Below the pieces are notes generated by a model. The model made no database searches. It was not told the DNA's origin and saw nothing but the letters and a program-made list of their open reading frames with translations. DNA of 18,015 bases from an uncultured Collinsella sp. (GTDB taxonomy: Bacteria; Actinomycetota; Coriobacteriia; Coriobacteriales; Coriobacteriaceae), in the NCBI GenBank assembly GCA_900541205.1, contig UQIV01000033.1, positions 1 through 18,015 on the forward strand, written 5' to 3'. Positions 1 to 7,191 of this stretch are shown here, one piece after another (the first letter of the stretch is position 1; each line of letters starts with the position of its first letter). Made by a program: the position numbers and the translations under genes.

Positions 1-110
1 GGTTTATCACAACACCGGCGCCGCCCCCCCCCCCCCCCCCCCGGCCGCCCGCGCGGGGGGGGGGGGGGGGGGGGGGCCGGGGGTTTTTTTTTAAAAAAAA
101 CCCAAAAACC
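1..110. other. Homopolymer-rich contig end, probable artefact
   Basis: The first 110 bases hold a run of 19 C (24-42), a run of 22 G (55-76), then 9 T (84-92) and 8 A (93-100). No coding pattern is visible. A similar G/A/G block occurs near the other end of the window. Such blocks are typical of low-quality read ends or gap filling. I would not interpret this stretch biologically. Confidence 0.75.
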
Positions 111-232
111 GGCCATGTGGGGTCCTTTGGAGCCACCCTTTAGGCGGAACTCTCCTAATTATTTGGATGAGTCGTTTACTTACTTGTGCTGTTACCGTCT
201 TCCCGCTGTTGTTGGGGTATGCTTTGTTCGTA

Positions 233-249
233 TGTAAACGTATGACATG
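233..249 (+). promoter_or_regulatory. LacI-type operator O1, in front of the repressor gene
   Basis: The 17 bases TGTAAACGTATGACATG match the better copy upstream of the GH32 operon (TGAAAACGTTTGACATA) at 14 of 17 positions. The centre is the CG dinucleotide typical of LacI-family sites. It lies 19 bases before the preferred ATG of the repressor gene, which suggests autorepression. A weak promoter (TTGTTG 209-214, TATGTA 231-236, 16-bp spacing) would overlap it. The assignment is by pattern only. Confidence 0.55.
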
Positions 250-267
250 TTGATGGGGGAGGGTGCT

Positions 268-1278
268 ATGGCTCGCGAGAGTGCTCGTTCTAAGGATACG
301 GCTAAGCCTGGCATCAAGGAAGTTGCGGCGGTGGCGGGGGTTTCGCCTACTACGGTATCTCGTGTGCTTAATAATCGTGGCTATATTAGCCAAGAGACCC
401 GCGATAAGGTCCATGCCGCGATGAAGCGCATCAACTATACGCCCAACGATATCGCTCGTGCCATGCTCAACGGTCGCCTGAATCTTATCGGTATGATCGT
501 TCCCTTTGTGAGCAGCCCGTTCCATGCTCAGGTTGTGCAGGCGGTCGAGCGCACGTTAGCGGAAAACGGCTTTAAGATGTTGCTGTGCAACAGCGCCAAT
601 CGACCCGATCTTGAGCGTTCCTATATTGACATGCTCCGCCGCAATATGGTCGACGGCGTCATCGTCAACTCCCTCAATATCGGTGCCGAGGCATATGCCG
701 AGATGGGCTTGAGCCTGGTTGGCATCGACTGCGATCTTGGCGAGGGCTCTGTCCAGATTGCAAGTGACAGCTATGGCATCGGCGAGCTCGCCACGCGCCG
801 TCTGATTGATGACGGCTGCAGGCGTATCCTGTGCCTGCGCAGCAATAGCCGCATGCGCATGCCTGCCAATAAGCGTACCGATGCCTACCTCGATGTTGTT
901 GAGCAGGCCGGTTTGTCCGCGCTTGTCCGTGAGGTTGAGTTCGTTAAGCCCGACGACGAAAAGGGCGCGGTCGTTGCGAAGATCCTCGATGAGAACCCCG
1001 ATATTGACGGCATCTTTGCGGGAGACGATACGATGGCGGCCATCTGTCTCAACGTGATGAAGCAGCGTGGCTTGAGCGCTCCAGACGATATTAAGGTCGT
1101 GGGCGCGGATGGTGCCCGCCGAACTATGACGTTTATGCCTGACTTAACAACCGTACGTCAAGATATCGATCGCATCGGAGAGCTCGCGGCGCAATCCATC
1201 ATCGCTCTTATTAACGGCGATAATCCCGAATCGAATATCAAGCTCCCCGTTGAACTCATTGAGGGCAAAACCGCGTAG
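268..1278 (+). CDS. LacI-family transcriptional regulator of the sucrose/fructoside operon
   Basis: This 336-residue protein is a full-length LacI/GalR regulator. The N-terminal helix-turn-helix spans about residues 15-40 (IKEVAAVAGVSPTTVSRVLN), followed by the hinge-helix region to about residue 65 and a periplasmic-binding-protein-like sensor domain starting near LIGMIVPFVSSPFH. An in-frame ATG lies at 247, but GGGGGAGG at 255-262 sits 5 bases before the ATG at 268, and a candidate operator covers the 247 codon, so 268 is preferred. The next genes on the same strand are two GH32 enzymes and a PTS permease. The ligand is therefore probably a sucrose- or fructose-type sugar (phosphate); this is inferred from context. 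Its likely binding sites are the 17-bp repeats at 233, 1333, 1382 and 1399. Confidence 0.9.
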   Translation: MARESARSKDTAKPGIKEVAAVAGVSPTTVSRVLNNRGYISQETRDKVHAAMKRINYTPNDIARAMLNGRLNLIGMIVPFVSSPFHAQVVQAVERTLAENGFKMLLCNSANRPDLERSYIDMLRRNMVDGVIVNSLNIGAEAYAEMGLSLVGIDCDLGEGSVQIASDSYGIGELATRRLIDDGCRRILCLRSNSRMRMPANKRTDAYLDVVEQAGLSALVREVEFVKPDDEKGAVVAKILDENPDIDGIFAGDDTMAAICLNVMKQRGLSAPDDIKVVGADGARRTMTFMPDLTTVRQDIDRIGELAAQSIIALINGDNPESNIKLPVELIEGKTA

Positions 1279-1332
1279 TTCATCCCGTGCCAAAAGAGTC
1301 CCTCAAACGCCTCCGATTACCGTTCGCCGGCA

Positions 1333-1349
1333 TATGTCAACCGTTTGCC
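1333..1349 (-). promoter_or_regulatory. LacI-type operator O2, upstream and inverted
   Basis: Read on the minus strand the 17 bases are GGCAAACGGTTGACATA, matching the operator copy at 1382 at 14 of 17 positions. It lies about 46 bp upstream of the tandem operators (centre to centre) in the 183-bp gap between the repressor gene and the first GH32 gene. It could serve as an auxiliary site for DNA looping. Confidence 0.5.
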
Positions 1350-1381
1350 GACGACTGGAACTGCGAAAAGACGTATTGGTG

Positions 1382-1415
1382 TGAAAACGTTTGACATATG
1401 AAAACGATTGACATA
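1382..1415 (+). promoter_or_regulatory. Tandem LacI-type operators O3 and O4
   Basis: Two directly repeated 17-mers abut each other: TGAAAACGTTTGACATA (1382-1398) and TGAAAACGATTGACATA (1399-1415), differing at one base. The central CG with AAAACG/CGTTT arms is typical of LacI/GalR operators. They cover both elements of the predicted promoter of the GH32/PTS operon, as expected for repression by occlusion. Side-by-side head-to-tail placement would put two repressor dimers 17 bp apart. Confidence 0.7.
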
Positions 1416-1419
1416 TCTT
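1391..1419 (+). promoter_or_regulatory. Predicted promoter of the GH32-PTS-GH32 operon
   Basis: A perfect -35 hexamer TTGACA (1391-1396) is followed after 17 bp by TATCTT (1414-1419, four of six consensus bases). Transcription would begin near 1426, about 36 bases before the GH32 start. A second TTGACA at 1408-1413 belongs to the next operator repeat but has no good -10 at normal spacing. The promoter lies inside the tandem operators. Confidence 0.5.
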
Positions 1420-1461
1420 GCCATTGTACCGAGTTAGTATGTCGTGGAAAGGAAGTCTCGG

Positions 1462-2844
1462 ATGCACAAGGTGTATTACCAGCCTGAGGGAATTTGGGTA
1501 GGCGACATCATGCCGTACGGCGAGGACGGCACGTTCTATCTCTATCATCAGCGTGACACGCGTAACCCCGAACCTTTCGGAGAGCCGTTTGGCTGGGCAC
1601 TCGCTACGACCAAGGATTTCGTCAACTACAAGGACTTTGGCGAGAGCCTTGAGCGCGGCGGCGACGAGGAAGTCGACCAGTACATTTATGCCGGCACGGT
1701 GTTTAAGGTGGGCGACAAGTACCATGCGCTCTACACTGGTTGCAATCGCGATAAGGTCCGCGCACGTTTGATGAAGCAGGTTCTTCTTCACGCAACGAGC
1801 GACGACGCCGTCAAGTGGGAGAAGAACATCGCCGAGACGCTGCTTCCGCCCCAGGAGGGTTACGATGACCGCAACTGGCGCGATCCCTTTGTGCTTTGGG
1901 ATGAGGAGAACGAAGAGTACATGCTCATCCTCGGAACGCGTGTGGGCGAGGACAAGCGTCTGATGACCGGCCGCCTGGTCAAGTTCACCTCCAAGGATCT
2001 GACCAACTGGGAGTTCCAGGGCGACTGGTGGAACCCGGGCCTGTACACCATGTTTGAGATGCCTGATCTCTTTAAGATGGGCGACTGGTGGTACCTCGTC
2101 TTTTCCGAGTACAGCGACGGCAACAAGACCCGTTACCGCATGTCCAAGTCCATCAACGGTCCTTGGATTACCCCCGCTGACGACTCCTTCGACGGCCGCG
2201 CGTACTACGCCGCTCGCACCGCATTCGATGGCGAGCGTCGCGTTCTCTTTGGTTGGGTTCCTACGCGTGACGAGGGCGGCGACCCCAGCTCTTACCTATG
2301 GGGTGGCACCTTTATGCCCCTCGAGATCGTTCAGCGTGCCGACGGAACGCTCGGCACCAAGCTCCCCGACAGCATGCTTGGCGCCTTTGGCGAGGCTAAG
2401 GCAGTCGAGACCTTTGAGCTTTCCTGCGAGTCGGGCAAGGTCGAGCAGGTGCTCGCCGCGGATGCCGGCTCCACCTACTTGCTCGATACCGACATTGAGC
2501 TCGGCGGTAACGCTGCCGGCTTCTCGGTCAAGTTCGCCGAGGACGCCGAGACCGGTCTTGCCTATGAGTTCCGCGCCAACCTGCGCGAGGGCAAGCTCGA
2601 GTTCACGCCGGCTCCCCAGTACCCGTGGTTCCAGGTCAACAACATGGGCCTCGAGCGTCCGTTGTTCTTTAAGGGCGAGGGCACTCACCATGTGCGTCTG
2701 GTCGTCGACGACGACATCGCGACCATCTTTGTCGATGATGTTGCGCTCAACGCTCGCTTCTGCAACAAGCAGGGCCAGGGTGTGGCGCTTACCGTCACCG
2801 ACGGTGCGCTCAGGTGCGCAAACGCAACGATCGCGTCTCTGTAG
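1462..2844 (+). CDS. Divergent glycoside hydrolase family 32 protein (cytosolic)
   Basis: The 460-residue protein has the GH32 five-bladed propeller layout but with altered motifs. WVGD (W12-D15) takes the place of the usual WMNDPNG; D15 is the likely nucleophile. The RDP triad is intact (R140-P142). The acid/base motif reads FEMPD (198-202) instead of WECPD, keeping the glutamate. The C-terminal third resembles the beta-sandwich of the family. No signal peptide is present, so the substrate must be imported. ATG 1462 is preferred over an upstream GTG at 1444 because AAAGGAAG (1448-1455) lies just before it. It is the first gene of the operon and 45 bases before the PTS gene. It probably cleaves a fructoside, perhaps a phosphorylated one; the exact substrate is unknown. 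Confidence 0.82.
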   Translation: MHKVYYQPEGIWVGDIMPYGEDGTFYLYHQRDTRNPEPFGEPFGWALATTKDFVNYKDFGESLERGGDEEVDQYIYAGTVFKVGDKYHALYTGCNRDKVRARLMKQVLLHATSDDAVKWEKNIAETLLPPQEGYDDRNWRDPFVLWDEENEEYMLILGTRVGEDKRLMTGRLVKFTSKDLTNWEFQGDWWNPGLYTMFEMPDLFKMGDWWYLVFSEYSDGNKTRYRMSKSINGPWITPADDSFDGRAYYAARTAFDGERRVLFGWVPTRDEGGDPSSYLWGGTFMPLEIVQRADGTLGTKLPDSMLGAFGEAKAVETFELSCESGKVEQVLAADAGSTYLLDTDIELGGNAAGFSVKFAEDAETGLAYEFRANLREGKLEFTPAPQYPWFQVNNMGLERPLFFKGEGTHHVRLVVDDDIATIFVDDVALNARFCNKQGQGVALTVTDGALRCANATIASL

Positions 2845-2889
2845 CGGCAACGAACCGTTTTATGATTTAGAAAAGGAATGGAGAGGAAC

Positions 2890-4341
2890 ATGGACTACAA
2901 GGCAGTGTCCCAGCAAGTCGTCGACAACGTCGGCGGACTGGAGAACATCGAGGGCGCCACGCATTGCGTGACCCGTCTGCGTCTGGTGCTCAAGGATACG
3001 AGCAAATACAACAAGGCCGAGCTCGAGAACATCGATGGCGTCAAGGGCGTGCTGTACAACAGCGGCCAGCTCATGATCATTTTCGGTACCGGTACCGTCA
3101 ACAAGGTTTACGATGAGTTTATGGCTCTGACGGGCGTTAAGGAGATCAGCGCTTCCGAGGTCAAGGGCGCCGAGGCGGACAAGAAGGGCAAGTTCTTCTC
3201 GGTCCTCAAGGTATTCTCGGACATCTTTATCCCCATCATTCCCGCCTTCGTCGGCGCTGCAATCATCATCGGCCTTAAGTCGCTGATCGTTGCCAACGGC
3301 CTCTTTGGCATGGAAGGCAGCCTCGCCGATCACAGCGAGTTCCTCAAGAACCTCGCAAGCTTCTTTGCCATTATCGCCACCACGTTCGACTACCTGCCTG
3401 TCCTGGTTATGTACAGCGCGGTCAAGCGTTTTGGCGGTAACCCGATCCTGGGCATCCTCGTCGGTATCGTCATGGTTCACCCGAGCCTTATGAACCGCAA
3501 CACGTTCGTTATGGACCCGACGGGTGCTGAGTATTGGAACTTCGGTCCGCTATCCATTCCCATGGTTGCTTTCCAGGGCGGTGTGTTCCCCGCAATCCTG
3601 ACTGCCTGGTTTATGGCCAAGGTCGAGAAGATTGCCCAGAAGTACATCCCCGAGGTCGTTTCGTTCGTCTTTGTCCCGACCGTTACCCTGATTCTTGCTA
3701 ACGTTGCCCTGTTCACCGTGTTCGGCCCGCTCGGCAACCTGATCGGCGACGTCCTCGGCGGCGTAATCGATATCCTGTACAACAGGATGGGCGTCTTTGG
3801 TGCCTTTGTCTTCGCCGCGTTCCTGCAGCCGCTCGTCGTTACCGGTACGCATCAGTTCATCCAGGGTATCGAGGCAAACCTCGTTGCCACGACTGGCTTC
3901 AACTACATCCAGGCCATCTGGTCGGTTTCCATCATCGCCCAGGGCGGCGGCGCCATCGGCATGTACCTCATTCACAAGAAGCACTCCAAAGAGCGCAACA
4001 TCTGCATGTCGTCCTTTATTCCGACGCTGGTCGGTATCTCCGAGCCCGCTATCTTCGCTGCAAACATGCGCTATTCGATCATTCCGTTCATCTGCGCATG
4101 CATCGGTGCAGGCTGCGGCGGTGCCTTCGTGAAGTTCTTTGAGGTGCGCGCTATCGGTCAGGGTCTGACCGGTGTGCTTGGCCTGCTCATCGTTACGCCC
4201 GAGACTCTCGTGTGGTATGTGGCTGGCAATCTCATCGCCTTTATCGTGCCGATCGTCTTGATCTTTGCCTACAACAAGGCAAAGGGCGTTCCGACCACCG
4301 ATGAAGAGGGCGCTGGCGCTGGCTTCGATGTAAGCTTCTAG
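2890..4341 (+). CDS. PTS EIIBC permease, glucose family, sucrose-type (scrA-like)
   Basis: This 483-residue membrane protein takes up a sugar and phosphorylates it. The N-terminal EIIB domain (about 1-85) has the phosphocysteine motif THCVTRLR with C26. After a short linker, the EIIC domain (about 105-465) has about ten hydrophobic segments, the GTHQ motif (319-322) and GISEPAIF (382-389), typical of sucrose/trehalose/beta-glucoside permeases. No EIIA domain follows (the tail is GAGAGFDVSF), so EIIA must come from another gene. Start 2890 is preferred to ATG 2878 because GGAG (2880-2883) is 6 bases before it, while the upstream ATG has no spaced ribosome site. Two GH32 genes flank it, so sucrose or another fructoside is the best guess for substrate. 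Confidence 0.88.
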   Translation: MDYKAVSQQVVDNVGGLENIEGATHCVTRLRLVLKDTSKYNKAELENIDGVKGVLYNSGQLMIIFGTGTVNKVYDEFMALTGVKEISASEVKGAEADKKGKFFSVLKVFSDIFIPIIPAFVGAAIIIGLKSLIVANGLFGMEGSLADHSEFLKNLASFFAIIATTFDYLPVLVMYSAVKRFGGNPILGILVGIVMVHPSLMNRNTFVMDPTGAEYWNFGPLSIPMVAFQGGVFPAILTAWFMAKVEKIAQKYIPEVVSFVFVPTVTLILANVALFTVFGPLGNLIGDVLGGVIDILYNRMGVFGAFVFAAFLQPLVVTGTHQFIQGIEANLVATTGFNYIQAIWSVSIIAQGGGAIGMYLIHKKHSKERNICMSSFIPTLVGISEPAIFAANMRYSIIPFICACIGAGCGGAFVKFFEVRAIGQGLTGVLGLLIVTPETLVWYVAGNLIAFIVPIVLIFAYNKAKGVPTTDEEGAGAGFDVSF

Positions 4342-4380
4342 TTGAGCCGTTCAGCGTAATGTGCGGATAAGTCCATTTGA

Positions 4381-4418
4381 GGAAGGGCGTTCGGCTCGTG
4401 CGAGTCGGGCGTCCTTCC
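4381..4418 (+). other. Intercistronic stem-loop between PTS and GH32 genes
   Basis: A 9-bp stem (4381-4389 with 4410-4418, one G-T wobble) encloses a smaller CTCG-TG-CGAG hairpin (4395-4404). There is no T-run, so it is not a classic terminator. It may set mRNA stability or the ratio of permease to hydrolase. Confidence 0.45.
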
Positions 4419-4442
4419 CCATAGACGAGAAAGTCAACGGCG

Positions 4443-5885
4443 ATGTTTAATCAAAAAAATAAGGTGACACGCGCGGACTATGAGCAGTGGCGTGCCGGAC
4501 AGGATGAGACGGCGGGTCGCATCGCGTCCGACCCCGATAGGCTCCTGTTCCATGTGGAGCCTGAGCTTGGCTGGCTCAACGACCCCAACGGTTTGGTTCA
4601 GATTGGTGATACGTATCACATCTATCATCAATACGATCCGTTCGATGCTGCGCATGGCGGTCCAGTGCTTTGGAACCATCTGACGACAAAGGATTTTGTG
4701 ACGTACGAGAATCGCGGCCCCGCGCTGTTCCCCGATTCCGATTTGGATTCGAACGGAGCGTATTCTGGTTCTGCCTTTGTACGTGATGGCAAGATTCACT
4801 ACTTCTATACCGGCAACGTCAAGCATTTTGATCGCGATGATTACGACTACGTGTTGACGGGTCGTGAGCAAAACCAGATTCATATGGTTGCCGAGAATCC
4901 CGACGAATTGGGCGAGAAGCGCATAGCTGTTGGGCCGGTCGATTACCCCGACGATATCGGTATGCACGTGCGCGACCCCAAGATCCTTGAACACGACGGT
5001 ATCTACTACATGGTTCTCGGCGCTCGTACGAAAGACGATCGCGGGTGCGTGCTTGTCTATACCTCGCGTGATCTAGAGGACTGGGGCTATGCGACGCGCA
5101 TTGAGCTGGGCGAGAAGTTTGGCTTTATGTGGGAGTGTCCTGATCTGTTTGAGCTCGATGGCGAGCTTATTCTCGTTTGCTGTCCGCAGGGCGTGCCCGC
5201 CGATGGCTGGCGTTACCGCAATCCGCATCAGTGCGTGTGGTTCTCCATCGAGGCCGATTGGGGGGCGCCGAGCTTTAAGATCGTCGGCCAGGGCATGCCT
5301 CCGATGGTTGATGCCGGTTTTGATTTCTATGCCCCGCAGTCCTTTGAGGACGTTGCGGGTCGGCGTTTGATGATCGGATGGTCGGGTTGCCCCGATGCGA
5401 AGGCGGAAAGCCCGACGGTGGCGCGCGGGTGGCAGTGCGCGTTGACGGTGCCGAGAGAGTTGAGCATGCGCGGCGGCAAGCTCTGCCAGCAACCGGCGCA
5501 CGAGATTGAGAGAATGCGCGGCAATTGCGTTCGTGCTGTAGGCGGTGAAACCGTTGAGGAGCCGGGTCGCCTGTTTGATCTTGTGGTTTCCTGTGAGGGA
5601 GCCAAGATGGTCGAGCTCGAAATCCGCAAGGGTGTCTTTGTACGCTATACGGACGGGATGCTTACCCTCGACATGGGTGACGAAGGCTATGGGCGCAACC
5701 AGAGGTCGATCGAGCTCAGCGAGCTTCGCGATTTGCGCGTGCTTTCGGACACTACGATGGTCGAGATTTTTGCCAACGGTGGCGAGGCAGCACTTACGAG
5801 CCGTACCTATTCGTCGGCGGTTCCGGCGATGGCGCTGCACGCCGAGGGTGCGGCGTCGATGGATTTCTACCGACTCGCTCATTAA
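4443..5885 (+). CDS. scrB: Glycoside hydrolase family 32, probable sucrose-6-phosphate hydrolase
   Basis: The 480-residue protein carries all canonical GH32 motifs: WLNDPNG with nucleophile D47, RDP (R177-P179) and WECPD with acid/base E231. The propeller ends near residue 320, and a beta-sandwich domain completes the C-terminus. There is no signal peptide, and the gene follows a PTS permease, so the best reading is hydrolysis of sucrose-6-phosphate to glucose-6-phosphate and fructose in the cytosol. A fructan oligosaccharide hydrolase is the main alternative. The start ATG at 4443 has only a weak upstream AG-rich site. The gene lies 101 bases after the PTS gene, separated by a stem-loop, and is probably co-transcribed with it. 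No fructokinase gene is seen nearby. Confidence 0.88.
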   Translation: MFNQKNKVTRADYEQWRAGQDETAGRIASDPDRLLFHVEPELGWLNDPNGLVQIGDTYHIYHQYDPFDAAHGGPVLWNHLTTKDFVTYENRGPALFPDSDLDSNGAYSGSAFVRDGKIHYFYTGNVKHFDRDDYDYVLTGREQNQIHMVAENPDELGEKRIAVGPVDYPDDIGMHVRDPKILEHDGIYYMVLGARTKDDRGCVLVYTSRDLEDWGYATRIELGEKFGFMWECPDLFELDGELILVCCPQGVPADGWRYRNPHQCVWFSIEADWGAPSFKIVGQGMPPMVDAGFDFYAPQSFEDVAGRRLMIGWSGCPDAKAESPTVARGWQCALTVPRELSMRGGKLCQQPAHEIERMRGNCVRAVGGETVEEPGRLFDLVVSCEGAKMVELEIRKGVFVRYTDGMLTLDMGDEGYGRNQRSIELSELRDLRVLSDTTMVEIFANGGEAALTSRTYSSAVPAMALHAEGAASMDFYRLAH

Positions 5886-5982
5886 CCGTGCATGGAGCAC
5901 GATTGGACTTGTTGGGCGGAATGTGTCGCAGTTGCCGCGGCCAGCTACCGCTTATCGCGTATAGCGACCGTTTGCGGAATAA

Positions 5983-6011
5983 GTAACACTCCTTAATAAA
6001 CCGTGTAGAAT
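5983..6011 (+). promoter_or_regulatory. Candidate degV promoter
   Basis: GTAACA (5983-5988, four of six -35 bases) and TAGAAT (6006-6011, five of six -10 bases) are spaced by 17 bp. Transcription starting near 6018 would give a leader of about 145 bases containing the strong hairpin at 6038-6076. Confidence 0.35.
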
Positions 6012-6037
6012 CTCAGATAAGCACGGAGTTTTCCAGG

Positions 6038-6076
6038 GAGACGCTGTCCTTTGTTGTGTGCAAGGGACGGCGTCTC
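6038..6076 (+). terminator. Strong 16-bp hairpin: operon terminator or degV leader attenuator
   Basis: Arms 6038-6053 and 6061-6076 pair over all 16 positions (two G-T wobbles) around a 7-base loop. Only TTT follows, so termination would be weak by the usual rule. It lies 153 bases after the GH32 stop. If the predicted promoter at 5983-6011 is real, the hairpin lies in the degV leader. A second small hairpin (6092-6098 with 6104-6110) follows. Confidence 0.5.
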
Positions 6077-6162
6077 TTTGGCGCTTGGAGGCCGTTCTGC
6101 AGCAGGACGGTGGACGTGCGTCATATATTAAAAAACCAACGTCGAGATGGGTCGTGATAAGA

Positions 6163-7017
6163 ATGGGCAAGTACGTAATCGTGGTTGAATCTGGTTCGGA
6201 TGTGACGCCAGAGCTCTGCGAGCGCTACGGCATCGTGCGCGTGCCCATGCATGTCACGATTGGCGACGAGACCGTCGAGGATGGCTCGATTGATCCGCTC
6301 GAGATTTACTCGCGCTGTAACGAGTTTGGCGTGATGCCCAAGACCAGTGGCTGTTCGCCAGCGGATTTTGCGCATGTGTACGACCGCATCCATGCCGAGC
6401 AACCCGACGCGACTATTTTGCATCTTGCATATTCCGAGGCCACGACCTGTTCGCATCAGTCCTCTAAGATTGCGGCCCAGGGGCGCGACTACGTGTTCTC
6501 CATGGACACACGCTTTGTCTCGGTGGGCCAGTCGCTCGTTGTCGTCGAGACCGCCAAATACATCGAGGCTCACCCCGATGTCACCGTCGACGAGATCTTT
6601 GCATTTACGAACTCCGTCATGGACCGCGTACTGTTGGGCTTTGTTCCTACCGACCTTGCCTTCCTTAAGGCAGGTGGCCGCTTGTCCAACGTCGCGTTCC
6701 TAGGCGCCCATCTGCTCAAGATTAAGCCCTGCATTGAGGTGACGGGCGGCAAGTTCGTGGCGACCAAGAAGTTCCGCGGTTCTATGCTTAAGTGCGCCCG
6801 TGCCTTTATTGATCACATGGTAGAGAAGGGCGAGATCGACTACTCGCATATTGGCCTGGCGTATTCGGTGGGTCTTTCCGAGGAGTTGCGCGACGACATG
6901 GAAGTCTATGCACACGATCTTGGCTTTAAGGACGTTACCTGGACTCAGGTCGGCGGCGTCATTTCGAGCCACTGCGGCCCGACTGCTTTCGGCGCGGTGC
7001 TCACGCTTAAGGCGTAA
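6163..7017 (+). CDS. DegV-family fatty-acid-binding protein
   Basis: The 284-residue protein has the DegV layout from end to end: VIVVESGSDVTPE at the start, the TSGCSPADF loop, DTRFVSVGQ, then FLKAGGRLSNVAFLGAHLLKIKP, and a closing SSHCGPTAFG. Proteins of this family (FakB) bind a fatty acid and present it to the kinase FakA for phosphorylation; the kinase gene is not in the window. The start at 6163 fits the family's N-terminus. An in-frame GTG at 6154 and a distant GTG at 6058 are possible, but neither is better supported, and the ribosome site is poor for all. It stands alone between two intergenic regions rich in hairpins. Confidence 0.88.
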   Translation: MGKYVIVVESGSDVTPELCERYGIVRVPMHVTIGDETVEDGSIDPLEIYSRCNEFGVMPKTSGCSPADFAHVYDRIHAEQPDATILHLAYSEATTCSHQSSKIAAQGRDYVFSMDTRFVSVGQSLVVVETAKYIEAHPDVTVDEIFAFTNSVMDRVLLGFVPTDLAFLKAGGRLSNVAFLGAHLLKIKPCIEVTGGKFVATKKFRGSMLKCARAFIDHMVEKGEIDYSHIGLAYSVGLSEELRDDMEVYAHDLGFKDVTWTQVGGVISSHCGPTAFGAVLTLKA

Positions 7018-7095
7018 AGGCCTCAGACGAGCGTTCTTCAGTCTGACATCTCGAAGTAGACCCCAGCCATGGTGATGGGGGATAGATTAAAACGT

Positions 7096-7144
7096 GCCAT
7101 TCTAGCCCGAGACGTTTAAACGCAAACGCATAGGCTAGAATGGC
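7096..7144. promoter_or_regulatory. 12-bp inverted repeat upstream of pflA
   Basis: GCCATTCTAGCC (7096-7107) and GGCTAGAATGGC (7133-7144) are perfect inverted copies 25 bases apart. The spacer contains the 10-bp palindrome CGTTTAAACG (7113-7122). The right arm includes TAGAAT (7136-7141), a good -10 hexamer for pflA; no convincing -35 is visible. The dyad could be an operator for a redox- or oxygen-responsive regulator, or an mRNA hairpin. It starts 48 bases before the pflA ATG. Confidence 0.45.
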
Positions 7145-7191
7145 TCTGGCATTTTAATTGGTTGCATCCAAGGAGAGGCAAGGTAGCGCGA

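Noticed and set aside
247..267. Upstream ATG for the LacI regulator
   Set aside because: The ribosome site GGGGGAGG lies downstream of it and a candidate operator overlaps it, so translation should start at 268.
5073..5900. A 275-residue open frame on the minus strand opposite the second GH32 gene
   Set aside because: Its composition is rich in R, H and A, as expected of an antisense shadow, while the plus strand carries all GH32 motifs.
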